The notes: generated by a model not told the origin, from the letters alone. 64,000 nucleotides of DNA from Coprinopsis marcescibilis (GCA_004369085.1 ML210205.1:1-64000); one strand, 5' to 3'. Numbered from the stretch's first letter, positions 12,524 to 26,088 are shown. A program made the numbers and translations.

Positions 12524-13383
12524 CTATATGTCAACGAAGGGAGATAGGGTCTCGACCCAGGGATCTCCCTTATTCGGAGAGATCATGATATGAGCAACCT
12601 GTGGAGTAAACATGGCTTCCTGAATTATGATTCTCTTTGCGTAGATTCGCTGCAGAACGCGCACAAATCTCTCCAAAGGCGACATTCCATTCAAGGTATT
12701 GATCACCACGTGTCCCCTGTCGCTCGTTTTGTGTGGAGGCTCTGCGTTGAAGATGAAGAGCTGGGCATTAGAACTGTCTGAGCTGGTCGTCTCGATAGCA
12801 TCGGATCCTAACCTAGAACCACAATCAGCCCCACATGCATAGATAAAGTGGAGACACCTACGGCTTCAGGTTTTCGAGACTTAACCACACCTCCAAAAGC
12901 GCCGTCGTACCTGCTTCACCACCCTCTGGGGAATCAGGAGCATCCCCCCACAGCTCGTCTTCTGTATCCATCCAGATGTACACTCCTTCCTGGGTGCATG
13001 TCGCGTTGGCAACCTTATTCCCGCGTTTTAGATGCCATTCCAGAACAATGAGGAACGGGAGAAAGTAGGAGATCCCCTTGAATTCGCGGCCATGCTGCTG
13101 GGTGGTACCACCGCCTCCCAGATTCCATTCCCAGAGCTGCATATCGGGGTGCACCTCGAGTCTGTTAGCCATTGAATATCTGGAAGCGAGTTTTCTCAGA
13201 ACTGGGTTGGATTCGTAGGGTAGCACTCACGCGCTCGTTCGGTAGAGATGATTTCAGGACGAAAGAAAGGAAGCAGCACGCGCAATGCTGGTTTTGGGAT
13301 CCGGTCTGCGATGACTCAGCCCGCTTTACGATGTTGTGGGGTCGTTGGATGGCCATCGCGGCGTCTTTCTTTCTCGCGTGCAT
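12524..13383 (-). CDS. Unknown protein, fuller copy of a lectin-linked gene
   Basis: Not recognised. The central exon encodes LEVHPDMQLWEWNLGGGG followed by a hydrophobic stretch (ISYFLPFLIVLEWHL). It then has an acidic segment (WMDTEDELWGDAPDSPEGGE). A GTAGGT...TTCTAG intron after SLENLKP joins it in frame to LGSDAIETTSSD..., NGMSPLERFVRVLQRIYAKR and a stop at 12524. The 5' end is uncertain. Two ATGs (13383 and 13356) open a frame that does not splice cleanly into the central exon, and another frame (LRVLLPFFRPEIISTERAR) reads naturally into it after a one-base shift near 13217. Either an unusual intron or a frameshift is present, so this may be a pseudogene. Confidence 0.5.
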
Positions 13384-13536
13384 AAAAAACTAATTATAAA
13401 CAGTTTGACAGTCTATCGAGCAGTGCATGTACCTGAGAATATACGACAATTCAAAAACAGGATTTCAAAAGGAAACGTCGACAATGTAATGAGATGGGAT
13501 GATTGAAAGATTACACACTACAAGCGGTCATCATCC

Positions 13537-16500
13537 TCAAACTCCTCTCGAAAACGCCATCATCTTCTTCCTCTGCGATTTGACAGGCAACGGCGTCCCA
13601 TCCATACCCATTTCCTCGCCAATATGGCCCAATGAAGGCTTACGTGAAGGTGTAGACGATGAAGGCCCAAAGGGCGACGCACGACTCGGCCCAGCGCCGC
13701 TCCCGTTCAAATATCGAGCTGGCACAGGCGGAGGCCGATCCCACTCTCTCGAGCTTCCACCGCCGTTCGCACTTCCATTCGCAGGAATCGATGACTCTTT
13801 CTGATCGAGGTTTGAAGACGACGCAATCGACGAAGAACGCTCTCGCCGTTTCTGACTCTCCTGCAAAGACACACCTCTATGCTGCTCAAGGTCCCTCTGC
13901 TGCTTCGACTCAAGATAAGCCTGACGTCTCCGAAGTTCGATCAACTCAGCCTCAATGTCAGAGGTAGAGGAAGTCGATGATTCTCCCTCCAGTTCTCGCC
14001 TACCACCTCCATTCCGATGACTATACTCCCTGTCGCTCAAAACGTCTTCCAAGCGCTGATTGATAAAGTCACGCATCTCCGCTTGCCTCGACTCCTCCTG
14101 ATCTCCCAATTTCTTTTTCAACCCGTCAATCTCCGCCGCATGCAACATCCTCATCGTCGCGATCTCATCCCTACCCCTCCTGTCACTCGCCCTCAGCTCC
14201 TCTTTGATCAACCGAAATTCGTCGAGGAGCATCGGCAGAAGCATCGACTCGGAATGTGGCATAACCTGCCGCCCCTTCCCTTTCACACTGCCCGACGAGG
14301 CAACGGAGGCATCGTTACCGTCCGTAAACTCGAGAATATCGGCCATATTTCGCATAACATCCATGACTTTGTGGACGAGAGACGGCTTCGTCCCACCCTT
14401 TTCCTCAGCCACGTCCTCGACCATCCTATCGTCAGAGCTCTCCGTCCTCTTCCCCACAACCATCTCCATACCCTTCTCCCCGCCTTCATCGATATCCATC
14501 CCATCGCCTTCCGTCTGAACCTCGGCATCGACCCTTGGCAACGCCGTCTGCCGCAACGCCAACGCGTTCGACGATCCCTCCTCGCTCCGTTTTCTCAACT
14601 CTCCCATATCCTCCCTAACACCCTTCACCTCTCCGCCCAGTTCTTTCAACCCCTGCTCAAACTTCCCGCTCAACCTTTCCAACGTCCCCTTCGCATCACC
14701 CGTCAACTGCCCCACCCGATTCACCAACTCGTACGCAGCCCCGACCTTCCCATCCAACTTGGCCACCGACTCAGCCACCGACTTATCCATCGCCCTGATC
14801 GCCTCCGAGAGTTTGCCATCCACAGCGGCAAGCGCACCGGCGCTATTCACATCGACACCCACTTTCGCACTCGCACTCTCCATACTCTTCACCACCGCCT
14901 CCTTCAACCGATCTGCACTGATCCTCACAGCCTTCATCTCGCCCTCGACCGCCTGCTTCGACCCCTCGACTGCCTTGCTAATCCTCTGATTCCCTTCCAA
15001 AAGCGCCAGCAACGCCTCCATCGCAGCCGACGAACTCATCGCCTGCTGCTGAGCAGACGGTACAGGCGTCGAACGCGCACTCCCCCCAGCCGACACACCC
15101 TGAAAAATCACCCGCTGCTGCTCCTTCGTCATCTCTGAAACCCCGCCAATGATATTCTTCACCGCCTCCCCAAGCTGCACCTCAAACGTCGCAGTCAACT
15201 CCCTCGCCAACAACTTGACAACTTCTGCGTCGCTCGACGAAGCTAGAGACGGAACCAGGCTTGTCGGTTTGGTCGTCAGAGACTGCCTCGGCAGTCTCAA
15301 CACACGAGTCCCAACCTCCGCTCGCGGAATAGGCGGCCGGTTGCGTTTTTCAGGCGAAGATTCGGTCGGAGGAGGCGTGGCGGAAGTGGGAGACATTGCG
15401 GACTTGTTTGACCCAGTCAAATCCGCAGACTCCCGTCGAACCAGCTGCGACTGCGCCATGGGAGGCTTGCTCTGGAGTTGCTGAGTGGCGGAGAGATGAA
15501 GTCGGATGCTTGGAGGCTTGGGAGTGGCATTGTTGGCGATCGCCGGTCGAGTGGTGGTCGTCGATGCCGAAGAGATAGACGAAGAGGAGCGGGAGTGGCG
15601 AATTGGAGGTTGGGACGTAGCAACAGGTGGTTGTTGACCGTTCGTAGTGGCAACGATAGCTGGGGTTGTGGTGGAAGGAGGGATGATTGGCGAAGTCGAA
15701 GAAGACAGGGTGGAAGTTGGCTTACCCTCCTTCGATGATGTCACCGGCTCGTCCGGCTTTGACTTTTTCGCAGCTCGAACTTCCTCGCCGTTCATAGTCG
15801 CCGCCGAGGTCCCATGCTCCGAGTCAACATGCATGGCGTCGGGGTCGTCCTCGCGACTCCTCTTCGAGCCTGCGATAGCAACAGGTTCCGAGGTCGAAGC
15901 GGTATTCGCGTCGTCACTGGGGAAAGTCACACTTTTCTCAACGGGAGTTTTCTCACCCGTCGAGTCCTGGACCACCGAAGTCGAATCGGGGGCTGTGGGA
16001 GTAGAAACCCGGTTGCTAGTGACAGAGGTGATCGAGGAGGGTGCGGCGGTTTCCGGAGAGGCAGTGCCCTTCACCAGCGCCTGATCGATAGCCTCCTGCT
16101 TGACCAAGACGGCTGATGGTTCGGAGCATGCATTGGAAACTGAAGGAGTCGAAGGGACTGATGTCGGTGGGACGGAGGAAGGGATGCCGGCTGATTTCGA
16201 CACCATCGCGATAGATCTTGCCTCGACGTACTTGTCGTTATCCCATATCCATTTACCGTCCAGATTATCCAACCCCGCGATGAACTGATCTGCTGTAATG
16301 CCATTTTCGACCTCCTCTTTCGTCAATAAGAAACCCTTGTGACCCTTGAGAACCCAGCGAGGCCAGTCTGCGTGGGAATTATGAGTGAGCTAGAATAAAA
16401 ACGAAGAGAAAGGGTACTTACCATGCTTTAGTACATCAAACTCGTACTCATCCTCTTCGAATTCTTCCCAGAACAACTTGACGGACCATTCCCTGCAAAT

Positions 16501-17256
16501 CATCCATCGCCGGTAAAAGCGCGTGAGGGCGCGATCGAACATCGGACATCGCCAATGGCGATCCAAAAGACCGATACGGTCACCCTTTGCGCTTTTCAGG
16601 GGCTGTCCAGGTGGCGCCTGCAAAACGGCCTTGCGCGCATCCTTCAACAGGTGCGAACACAGCCTCGAGAGATGGATGATATCGAATTTGAATTCGCTCC
16701 ATTCCGAGTCAGGATTCGAGCTTGTCAAGACCAGCCGCAGACTCTCCCACTGGAACTTGGCCACGAACATGAGTGGGATGCGATAGCCTTTCGGGATAAA
16801 CGTGACGGTTTCGTCGAACGATGTGATTTCGGTGAAGTGGCGGCTCGGCCGTATGTCGCGGGGCGGGACGTTGAAAGCGTTCTGGCAGAGGTAGGTGATC
16901 ATTGTCTCCTGTGGCCAGTCCTGGCGACAGATATACTCGAGCTCGGCGGGGTGTCTCCAAGGCTTTTCGGGGTCGACAGTCATGGTCGTCGAGGTTTGCG
17001 TCGCGGCGGCTATGGAGGCCACGGTTGGCGAGTCGGTTGCGGGTCCTGGCGACTTTTGGGGTTCGATGATGACGGGCGAGTTCCTGGTCTGCGGTCCTAG
17101 CTGAACCAGTGGCTCATTCTTGCCCACCGCTCGTGTAGGTCGCCTGGACGGAGTATCGGGATTTGTGGCGGGTCCACTGGCTGACACAGGTGGAGCGGTC
17201 GTGGTCGTCGTAGCCACTTTCGGCGCTAATTCAGAGGTTGCTACCTCTGAGCTCAT
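13537..17256 (-). CDS. Large, mostly disordered protein of unknown function
   Basis: Two exons (17256-16422 and 16367-13537) are joined by a 54-base GTAAGT...GCAG intron, giving 1221 residues. The ATG at 17256 (MSSEVATSELAPKV) is the first in-frame ATG. Residues of about 115-330 form a conserved-looking globular part rich in aromatic residues (RHPAELEYICRQDWPQET, MICREWSVKLFWEEFEEDEY, DWPRWVLKGHKGFLLTKEE, DNLDGKWIWDND). The rest is Ser/Thr/Pro-rich, with predicted helical or coiled-coil stretches around LAALLEGN-, KLSEAIRAMDKSVAES and EIATMRMLHAAEIDGLKKKL. A basic C-terminus (SQRKKMMAFSRGV) follows. I recognise no family. A nuclear or chromatin-related role would be a guess only. Confidence 0.8.
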
Positions 17257-20200
17257 TGGCGAGGGGTAACGAGGAAGAGAATAACGGCCTTTTGCACTTG
17301 GTAGGCCGTGGAGCAACAGAGTCCAGTGTCGCCGCGTCTGAGCAACCAAAGTCCGTGTTTGTCAACACCCTTGGATCCAAATAATCGCCCAGTAACTCAT
17401 TTTCTACATTTCTGCCCAGTAGCCGAGCACTTTACATCCCTGGAGCACCCAAGGCGATACTTGACGCTCTTTATCAATATCTCATCAACTCGCCAGGGAG
17501 ATCTACTTCAGGCGCCCCCCTTTCTTTCGTTTCGGAAAAAACCAACCAGAAATTTGATTTGAGTTCAGACTCCGCCTCATCCAATCACAGGCAGGCCATC
17601 GACCCTGTCGTCTGTAAGACCCGCTCTCAGCCCGCCTTGGTCTCCCTCTTCCCACCAAGGCTCTCCCGTCCTCCAGTGTATGCCCCACCGCTACCCTGGT
17701 GCAGGACTCCCGTGCCAATCGATGTGAAAACGACGGTGACGTGGCTGCTGCCGACTGGCACGATCGCCAATGATGCTATGAACCATTGATGTTGCCTAAT
17801 TTTAAACCCGGAGCCATTGCGCGCGCGCACGGACCTTGAAGGTACCTATAGTATTTCCACAATGTTCGATGCACTGCAAGCCTTCTTTGACACCGGCCGT
17901 AACCCCATCACTTTCAGCAGATCACGTCTCTTTGACTGGCACGCCAGCCTTGATATAAATCATTACTTACCTTACAAACGAGTTCTCTCCTTCCGCTTTT
18001 ACGAGCTCCCGATAAGAGGATTCCCCGATCTCGTCCGATTAGTTTTCGCCCGACATCGTCCAGCGGTGCCAAGTATGACGTTTCTATTCTTAACTGGTGG
18101 TCCAGTCCTTGACTTTGTACGTCTTATCCATCGATAATACACCCAACCCTCCTCGATTCGCCAGATAGATGGTCTTCAATTAAACCACCGCTTATATTGA
18201 CTCATATAAAGATTCAAGTCCCAGCCCCGTTAACGAACCAGCTCAATCCATCCAGCCACGGTTCTAACCCCTCTACATCTCCTGTCACGCTGTATCCAGT
18301 CGTTCACGGTCCAGGAACGGCTGGTCTATATCCTGCTATAATTCCCATAGAACATCCACTTCTCGCATTTCACAACAGCACACTTGACTGGTTTGTTCAC
18401 GTGTGGTGGACTCGGGACCTTGCTCCAACACATTCCAGCACATTTACATACCCATACATCTACAGATTCTAGATACTGACAGTACGGATTTATAGTATCT
18501 CGTTTGCATTCAGGGTCGCAGCCGCTCTACACCCTCTGGGAGAAAAAAAGTCGAGGCTAATCGTAAATGGCCATTTGTTCGCCTTTGGAGATATCACGAG
18601 TTCACAGTAAGCGAGCGCCACTTTGTTCCTTTTTCGGTTATCATCATAAGCGCCTGCTTCTTCTGGCACTCCCTCGCGAACCTCACGAAGCGTCGAAGCT
18701 ACTCGGAACATGCACAACACGCGACCATTCACAGCCCAATGTGTCGTAATCGAAGGTCAGTAGGTGGTTGCGGCCATTCATAGGAGTCTCAGGCAAGACG
18801 TATACTCAGAGTGAAGACTCGGAAGTGAAGTATATGGAAGAAGAAGCCCCTTATAATAGCCGGTTTCATTTGTCCTGTCCACCTATATCCAGCTCTCCGA
18901 CACCCCTCCCATTAAGAGTCAATGAACAAATCGAGCCGGTAATCTACAAAGATCCCTTCGCCCAATATAATGAATTTCTCGTTTGTGGCGAATGACCTGG
19001 CGTAGGCGCCCGAAACAAGTTGTGTGACTCCCTTTTACGAATCACATTCCAAAAGTCCCATATACAGAGCAATTACCGCCCTCTGGCTATCAAACAACGA
19101 ATTGAAAACGCCATCGATGTGCAGATGAGTGATGGATAACTCTCACCCTGAACCCTCCTCATCTATGAGTTGTATCTATTAACTTCTCCGTGTAGTACCT
19201 CATCTTACTCGGAGAACGGGGTTCGGTAAATTGCGAGAAAAGGCGTGTGAGATTCCTAATCCCGTCACCTCCAGCTTTATCGATTGTGTGAAATGGCCCA
19301 CAATGCGTGATAACTGATTTCATGATTTCATATCACTCAATCACGACGTCTTATTAGACGTTGCTGAGTGCTACTTGGGTATTAACGCTGTTTATCAAGC
19401 TCGTTCCCCGATAACAACTCGATTGATGGACTCACATAACATGCACATCTGCGACTCTCTTATCCCCCACACAGCGGTGCACACTCACGCTTGCTTCCGG
19501 AAGCCTCGCACCAAGCTCTATTAATGAACTATATATATACGTCATGCCGATTTCCATTTCATACTCTCGAAACACAAAGAATACTGCCCACACCTCTCCT
19601 ACTGGGGGTACCCACTGCATTTCAATACATTCAATGTTTCATTTACCACCTGGGCATAGGGTACAGGCAATACATCTTGGCCTCGCATCTTCCTCTCTCC
19701 ACGAAGCAAGACTCTCAACGGCCCATCACACACACGACGCAACAATCCGATCTCGAAGGGCCGTGTGCACACGCCTTGCACTGGCAACAGCCCATACGGT
19801 ATTCATCGTCTCCTATCCACGCACGGCTCTCCTGGACGTCGTAACGCATACTCCACCCCATAGAACGTTTCAAACCAACCGGCTTCCAAACACACCTATG
19901 ATACCCGCCGGGGTCGCCACACCGCACATCTCGCCCAGCAGCCCTGGTTCACTTTTCCGCGCAGCACAATCATATCACCGGTTCACCTCGCCACCCTTCA
20001 ATCGGGCACTGACCTCGCGTATCTTCATATCTTCGCGCTCCGCGCTCGTCAATCACGGTCCCAGGAAAGACTTTGCAATTCAATCACCTCAGCCCGCCTG
20101 TCAGGACTCGGACGATTCAATTCATTTGATCACTCACCATCATACCAATGCATTAGTTAGTACATAAGTACAACATGTGCTTTTGATAACCCAACGCCCT

Positions 20201-20630
20201 AATCCTGTTCTCCAATCTCACAGCGGCGTCGGGGAAGCCCTGTAAATGATATGTACGTATATACACATATTCCAAAACACAACCAACCCTGGCCAATAAC
20301 GTTTCCATTAAGAACGCATCTAAACACTCGCCAAGTAAACATCTACCCCCCATCGCCCACGCACATACATTCAACCTGATTGACTGATCTTATGTCTGTC
20401 CTGTGGCAAATGTCCGACACTTACCTTGACGACGTTACAGTCCAGATGAACTGTGTATAACGTTAGATAATATATACAAAACAGACCAGATAACGACTCT
20501 GGGCCCCGAGCCAAATGTGGGAAGCGGCGCATGTTCATAACATTGAATCTAGGAATCAGAAACAACACCAACGCGCAAGACAGGACCAATCTCTGATAAG
20601 CTCGCTTCCACCACACATCCTACATCACAT
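17257..20630. other. Long sparse stretch, one weak gene candidate
   Basis: About 3.4 kb. Apart from the small candidate at 17862-18200, I see only short frames with biased, low-information translations. For example, a 207-residue frame at 19544-20167 is rich in His, Ser, Thr and Pro and shows no domain. No transposon features are visible. Confidence 0.5.
17862..18200 (+). CDS. Possible small two-exon protein, unknown
   Basis: The ATG at 17862 opens MFDALQAFFDTGRNPITF. The frame reaches GGPVLDF at 18116, then a canonical 48-base intron (GTACGT...GCCAG, 18117-18164) joins in frame to IDGLQLNHRLY and a stop. Total about 96 residues. There is no recognised domain, and the evidence is only the frame plus splice sites. 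Confidence 0.3.
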
Positions 20631-23140
20631 TCACGGCCTCTCCGCGAATCTAGACTTTGCTCTCAGCCCCTTTCCGATCCTTCGATAGATAAACCTACAC
20701 CAACACCACGCGTTCAGTAAACCCCTCTCCCAAGCAATACAAATTGCAGAGTGAGAGACTTACGGTAACGGTGCCATAACAGCTGTCAGGCCCGCCAACA
20801 GAGCAGTCGCACCAACCGTCCCCAGCCTTTCATACATCTGCCCCGCAAACAACGGAAACGCCGCCGCGAACGAGCACCGCATGAACGCATTTGCAGCCAT
20901 CGCACTGGCCGCGATAGGTCTGTACGCCGTGACCAGATATGTAAACGTGGACGTGAAGACGAGGTAAAGACCCCCTCCAAAAGGTGCAGAGGCGATGATA
21001 GGAATTATCCACGGCACGCTGCGGTATGTCGTAAAGGCCAGCCAGAACAGGCCTACGCACGCAAGTTATCCACGTCCACCGTGGGCGCAAACGCGAAGAT
21101 TCGAAGTTGATTATTGGTTGTATGTGCAAGTGGAGAGTGGTGATATCGTTGGCGGCGCAGTATCAGTCACCACGAGACACGGGCGCGTTTAGCATGTATT
21201 GAATGTGGGTTTCGGCGGAATTATTAGCGAAGAGTCACAACTTTGTGAACATGAAATGGAAGTAACGTTGCTATTGCTTGCGAGAAAGGGTCACCAACAC
21301 GTAGGAGAACACTCACCAAAAGGTACGAGTATGGCGCCAACTTCCCCCATCCGCAGTCGATCTTCTGGAGGCACCTTTCCGCCATTTTCAGACGCTGCTC
21401 GTGCATACACTCTACCAGCCACGGCGATCTCAGCGATGAACAAAGTGAATATAAATAGCGTGATTGGGACCCACGGACCTATTCCAATACGGCTGTGTAC
21501 ACAGTGCGAGGAGCATACCCACTCCCATTCCAAGATAGGTAAGACCGGTCAATTGAATTGAGAAACCATGCGTGCCCTGGAATATGATCGGAAACGCCTG
21601 GAAGGTGAGATATTGAATGCCGAGGATCAGTGATGTCCTATGTGACAAGTTTCAGCTCTCGCAGTAGGTAGGGTCGAGGGAGGGACAAGAAGGTGAGGAA
21701 CACTTGGAACAGCTGTCAACTAACCATGTGTCCAGCAGGAGTGCCATGTGATCGAACAACAGTAGCTCTGCGGGAGTAGCCGCGAAGCTCCAGTGAGCTC
21801 TACCAGCCGGTGTCCTACAACAGCCCAGCGGCGACTCACGAAAAGGACGATAACAGCTCGTCAAGATCTCCTGAGCCATGTTCTTTGACCCCTCCCTTTC
21901 GATCGGTGCATAATAGCGGCTATCACCGGTGTCTCTGCGAAGTCTAACCCAAATCAGTGGAATAAATTTGAGATCGCCGTCGATAGATTCCTGCAACCGT
22001 TGATAGTGGGCAACTCACCGTACAGCCTTTCGCTTAACCAGAATCGGTACAAACGTTTCGGGGACTAACTAACCAAACGGCGTCAGCTGCATGCCTGAAG
22101 AAGCAGTAGGCTGCCACGACGAACAAATAACAGAGCGACATATTGACCGAAGATCCATATCGCGAGGATGTGATATGTCCATCTCCAATCCAAGTGCTAG
22201 ATGCGTTTCAGCGAGACAGAAGGACAGAACAGGGACCCAGGGGGTTATAGACAAACTTGGTTGATGAATCTGAACAGAAGATATGTCATTAAAGTGCTTC
22301 TGTGTCGAATCAAGCCTTGAAATACTCACCCGGACAGCAGGGGGCCGACAATAGGTCCCATGAACGGACACATGGTATAGATGGCCATAGGTCTGTTGGC
22401 TCCTCAGCAATATGAGCCCCATTCTTTCTGATACCTTGAAAGAGGTAGGTACTCACGTCGCCACCGTGATATCTGAGTATAAATCACTGACGCTTCCACC
22501 AGCCACAGTCAAGAAACTAGAGCTGACGAAACCGGTAAAGAATCTAAAGATCAGATAAACAGCTGTAGGTGCTTGATCAGAATCGAATGCCACCAGAGAT
22601 CGAACCGGGCGGCTAACCTATGTTTGGCGCGAATGATACAGGCCACGTAAGGGCAAAGAAGAGACCGTATGAGACTCTGTAGACCGCTATTCTGCCGTAG
22701 ACCTCGGAAAGAGGGGCCAATAGCAATGGCCCAATTGCCAGACCTTGTACGAACAAACTGATTCCAAGGATAGACACTTCCTTGCTGACGTGAAACTGTT
22801 TAGACACGCCAGACTCTGCGAACACGGCCTACACGAATATGAATGGGTGAATGAACAGAGTGATAAACAATAGGGAACGCACGATTGAAGATCCAGCGGC
22901 CACACACAAGGTGGCAGAGCTCAACGCAGCAACAGCGGCCCATTTTCGTATCCAGGTGAGGCTTTGAGGATATTCCAGCTTCTCCAAGAATACCAAAAAG
23001 TCGCGTTTGCTCTCTTCCGCGTATTCATGCCTGCCTGCAGAGACTATAGTACTTTGAGCGATAAGATAAGGGTATACATTCGCTGCCAACCCACAAGTAC
23101 GTACCTGTCGGTCCCTTCGGTGATAAGGGATCCGTCGACT
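20631..23140 (-). CDS. Major facilitator superfamily transporter, DHA1 drug/polyamine type
   Basis: A many-exon membrane transporter with the expected order of MFS features. The segment KLEYPQSLTWIRKW precedes the first helix (VAALSSATLCVAAGSSI). Next are HVSKEVSILGISLFVQGLAI and LAPLSEVYGRIAVYRVSYG, the motif-A loop. Then comes PMAIYTMCPFMGPIVGPLLSG, the motif-C type GPxxGPLLSG, followed by LTYLGMGVGMLLA. The last helices contain YLVTAYRPIAASAMAANAFM and a basic tail ending RFAERP. This pattern matches the fungal DHA1 proton antiporters (polyamine/drug export at the plasma membrane). The stop is at 20631. The 5' end is unsure. A small exon encoding DPLSPKGPTG (about 23106-23140) can be spliced in, but no convincing initiator exon was found. 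Confidence 0.75.
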
Positions 23141-25310
23141 AAAAGCTCCCCCCTTTCTCTGAGTTAAATTAATCCTGCCCTCGATTTGTGTTTAAAACGG
23201 GGCTAGAAGATTCCAGGACGGTTCGGAATGCTTTTATGGGAATTTGACCAGGCCAGGAAGAATTCAAGCCGACTCGCGATGCAAGCCGAAGGACTCCGTG
23301 AAAGGTGCACATGCAAATACCGGGACTCCGCCTGAGAATCAACAACCGTTTATTATGTACAGGATGGCAATGCCGCCGCCGGGTAGAGTTATTGACTCCT
23401 GGGAAGCCATCGTCGGATTGACCAGACTAATCCGGTTCTCACAGATGCTATTAAGGACGCACTGCGACGGCGCCATGGCATGTGCTCCAGTTTACCTACA
23501 TATATGCCTCCAAAGGGGTGTGAGGCCGGGAAATCGGACTGCAGTATCAGTGCTTGGTTCGGGACTCTACCCGATTCTCCAGCCTTTGCCCATATATTAT
23601 GCCCATCAAAGGGAATAGGAGTCTGAATTACGAAACCAGTTGGTGTGGTGGTTCATGCTTCGACAGGTCGTGACCTTAATTATGCCTTCAGGTAAACGAC
23701 AACGTATGGAAAATGAAAGTATTTACTTTTTCATGCGTGATCCGAGTTGGAATAGAAATGTGGCTGCATTCTATCAGATGCAATTCCCTGTCACCCTTCC
23801 CGCAGGGCCGCTGAGAGTGTATCGTCGCCCTTGTCAGCAATGGCAGATGAAAAGGTCCAGCGGTGATTTGGGCCGAAACGGCGACTTCCCGGCATTTCAC
23901 TGATTGACCGAGTCGTTCGTCCACTGCAATCTCACCGGCAAACATCTGCTCAGGCTGTTCGAGTGGCTGAGGTTAGTCACCGGGGGAAGAACGATCAAAT
24001 CCCGAGTCCCAGGAAGAGCTCCATGGGCAAGCGCTGCGCTCCTGAGGGCTTCGATTTCCCTGTGTCGCGAAGCAGAGGGATTGACACACCCGCCATATAA
24101 CCTGAAACGCTGGTTGTGTATCATGGACTTGCAAGTTCCCTTGGGGAGAACCCAGTGTGCCCTGCCGCATTCCAGAGGCCGCCCCCAGGAAGCGCTATAT
24201 TTAAACAGAGCTGAGGCTGAGTTTTATGCTCAATGAACTCTTTCCTGTATGTCGGTCCCAATCCCCGTGAGGTAACAGAGGCCTGCACCGCACCTGCGCT
24301 TTTTGGGTGGAAGCCCACACAAGTACACCAAACGTTAGGATTCACAAGTCTTTATTTCCACCGGTCATATAAAACCCCTCTGAATGAATGGGGCCTGAAT
24401 ATATTGAAAGTTCTTCTCATCTCGTGACCGATTTGCGACTATCACCCACACTGGGGCCACAGCTGGTAGGCTCTTCACTAATGTGTGGTCAGGTTCGAAG
24501 TGCCAGAGAAGTTCTCGGGATCAATCAATTACGAACCCCGGCGGATTGAATTGAATGGTTAAGACGCCGGAAACCAAGGGGCCACACGCTCGCGGCCGCC
24601 TTCACTGTCCTCGTTGACCGTCGAGGCCTAGACTCCTCGACGTTGGAACTCTTGACAACAAGGAGGACAAGTAACAAGAACGGAACAGAGGATTTTGCAG
24701 GCCATGAGGCTCAAGACAGTCCGAATGCGGCGAGATGATCTTCTCCTAACCCACTGCACTCACTTCGTAGTTAACGCCAAAACATTTTCCGAAGTTCTGA
24801 TCGATTACTCTGTGTTCATGTGGCCAACTTAAAAAGTTTTCAATCTAAAGAACCACTCATCCCGCGAACCTGGCCGCCCGTGCGAGAATATACATGTCTA
24901 CGCTTCGAAAGTTCACATACATATTACACTGCAGATACTCGGCACAGCGTGAGCGAAATGCGATTTTCCGAGGCCGAGTTGCCATGTGTTTGAATCTTGC
25001 CGGAAACCAAATCTCTCCCATCAACAACCTTGTTTTTGACTGTAGAGTTGCTCAGAAGAATGAGGAGATGCCGCAACGTGCATGTGCGACGCAAAGGACG
25101 GGCCATCCAGGACGTCCAACTGTGCACGTAATGGTACGAAACTTGATTCTGATGGAAAGAAACAGCGCTGCAAGGTCACAGGCGTTTGAATTTATGTAAT
25201 ATGGCATCCTGGGATTGACAAGAGCATCTATCTATGACGATACAAGGCAGCAGTGTAGTATTATACATGGTAATAATAGCGCTAGGGTATATAAATGTGT
25301 CATTAAATAA
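23141..25310. other. Sparse stretch, no gene recognised
   Basis: About 2.2 kb containing the unresolved 5' end of the transporter gene on its left. Open frames here (for example 23904-24236 and 24894-25199) show no domain or consistent splice sites. Confidence 0.5.
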
Positions 25311-26088
25311 TCAGAACTTCCAACACTGGAGACTCGACAACCCTCGCTCGAACGGGAACTCTCCTCCCCAGCTGTTGACTTCGTTTAGACTGTCTTGTAT
25401 CGCTCTCCGCAGGTCCTGGACGGCGTCCTGGGCAGCTGAAAAGTCATTCACTCGTCCCCCATCTAGCTCTTCCTTCGCGCTCTGTACAGTTGTGGTCAGA
25501 TAACGAGGTCCAGGAATGATAACGAGGGCTTACCTGAATAGCCTGTCCAATATCCGCATCAATATGGGCGAGCACGTCCACCGTATCCCCATCGTCTTCC
25601 CATCGGAGACCAATGGTGGCACGAACCACTGATGTCAGGATTCCCAGGCTGGCGAAACCCAGGCCCGCTCCGTACATGGATCTGGCGCGCGCCAGAGTTT
25701 CGAAGAGGTGGGGCAACGCGACGGCTTCCGAGTCTCTTGCTTGTCGTCTGAACAGAATGTATGGGTTCGGCTTGGCCTTGGCGTACGTCTGTCGTAGTCT
25801 TGAGCGAGCGGCGTTGGCGAACGCAGGCGAGACATCAGGAGGCCCTGTCGCGAGCAAGTTGCGCATGATTGAACGCAAGCTGGGAATACGATGAGTTTGG
25901 GTACACTGTGTGGGCCAGGTAACGTACTCATCGACGCTGGCATTTGCGATGAAGGTGTCTATCATGAGGTTCCTGAAGATAAGCAAGTCAGAATGCGGAG
26001 ACGTTGGGGGATACGGAGCGACGCACACATGACCCAGTGCAGGACGTGAGTCGAACGATCGCATGTTGGTGACTTCTGGGGCGGGCAT
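25311..26088 (-). CDS. Small conserved-looking protein of unknown function
   Basis: Four exons give about 200 residues. The ATG is at 26088 (MPAPEVTNMRSFDSRPALGH). A 57-base intron (GTGTGC...TTCAG) joins to NLMIDTFIANAS. A GTACGT intron joins to LRSIMRNLLATG. A GTAAGC intron joins to SAKEELDGGRVNDF. The stop is at 25311. A glycine/alanine-rich weakly hydrophobic segment (MYGAGLGFASLGILTSVV) could be a membrane helix or a buried helix. The C-terminal part is helical with many acidic residues. I do not recognise the family. All splice joins keep the frame, which supports a real gene. Confidence 0.6.

Noticed and set aside
14017..15138. Long open frame (373 codons) on the plus strand opposite the large disordered protein
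   Set aside because: It is antisense to a well-supported coding exon. Its His/Leu/Arg-rich translation reflects the reverse complement of Ser/Thr/Glu-rich codons, and no domain is visible.
17256..17349. Upstream extension of the large disordered protein to 17349
   Set aside because: The extension would start at TTG, not ATG. The ATG at 17256 is the first in-frame methionine codon.
19544..20167. 207-codon frame on the plus strand
   Set aside because: Biased His/Ser/Thr/Pro translation without domain, splice support or regulatory context.
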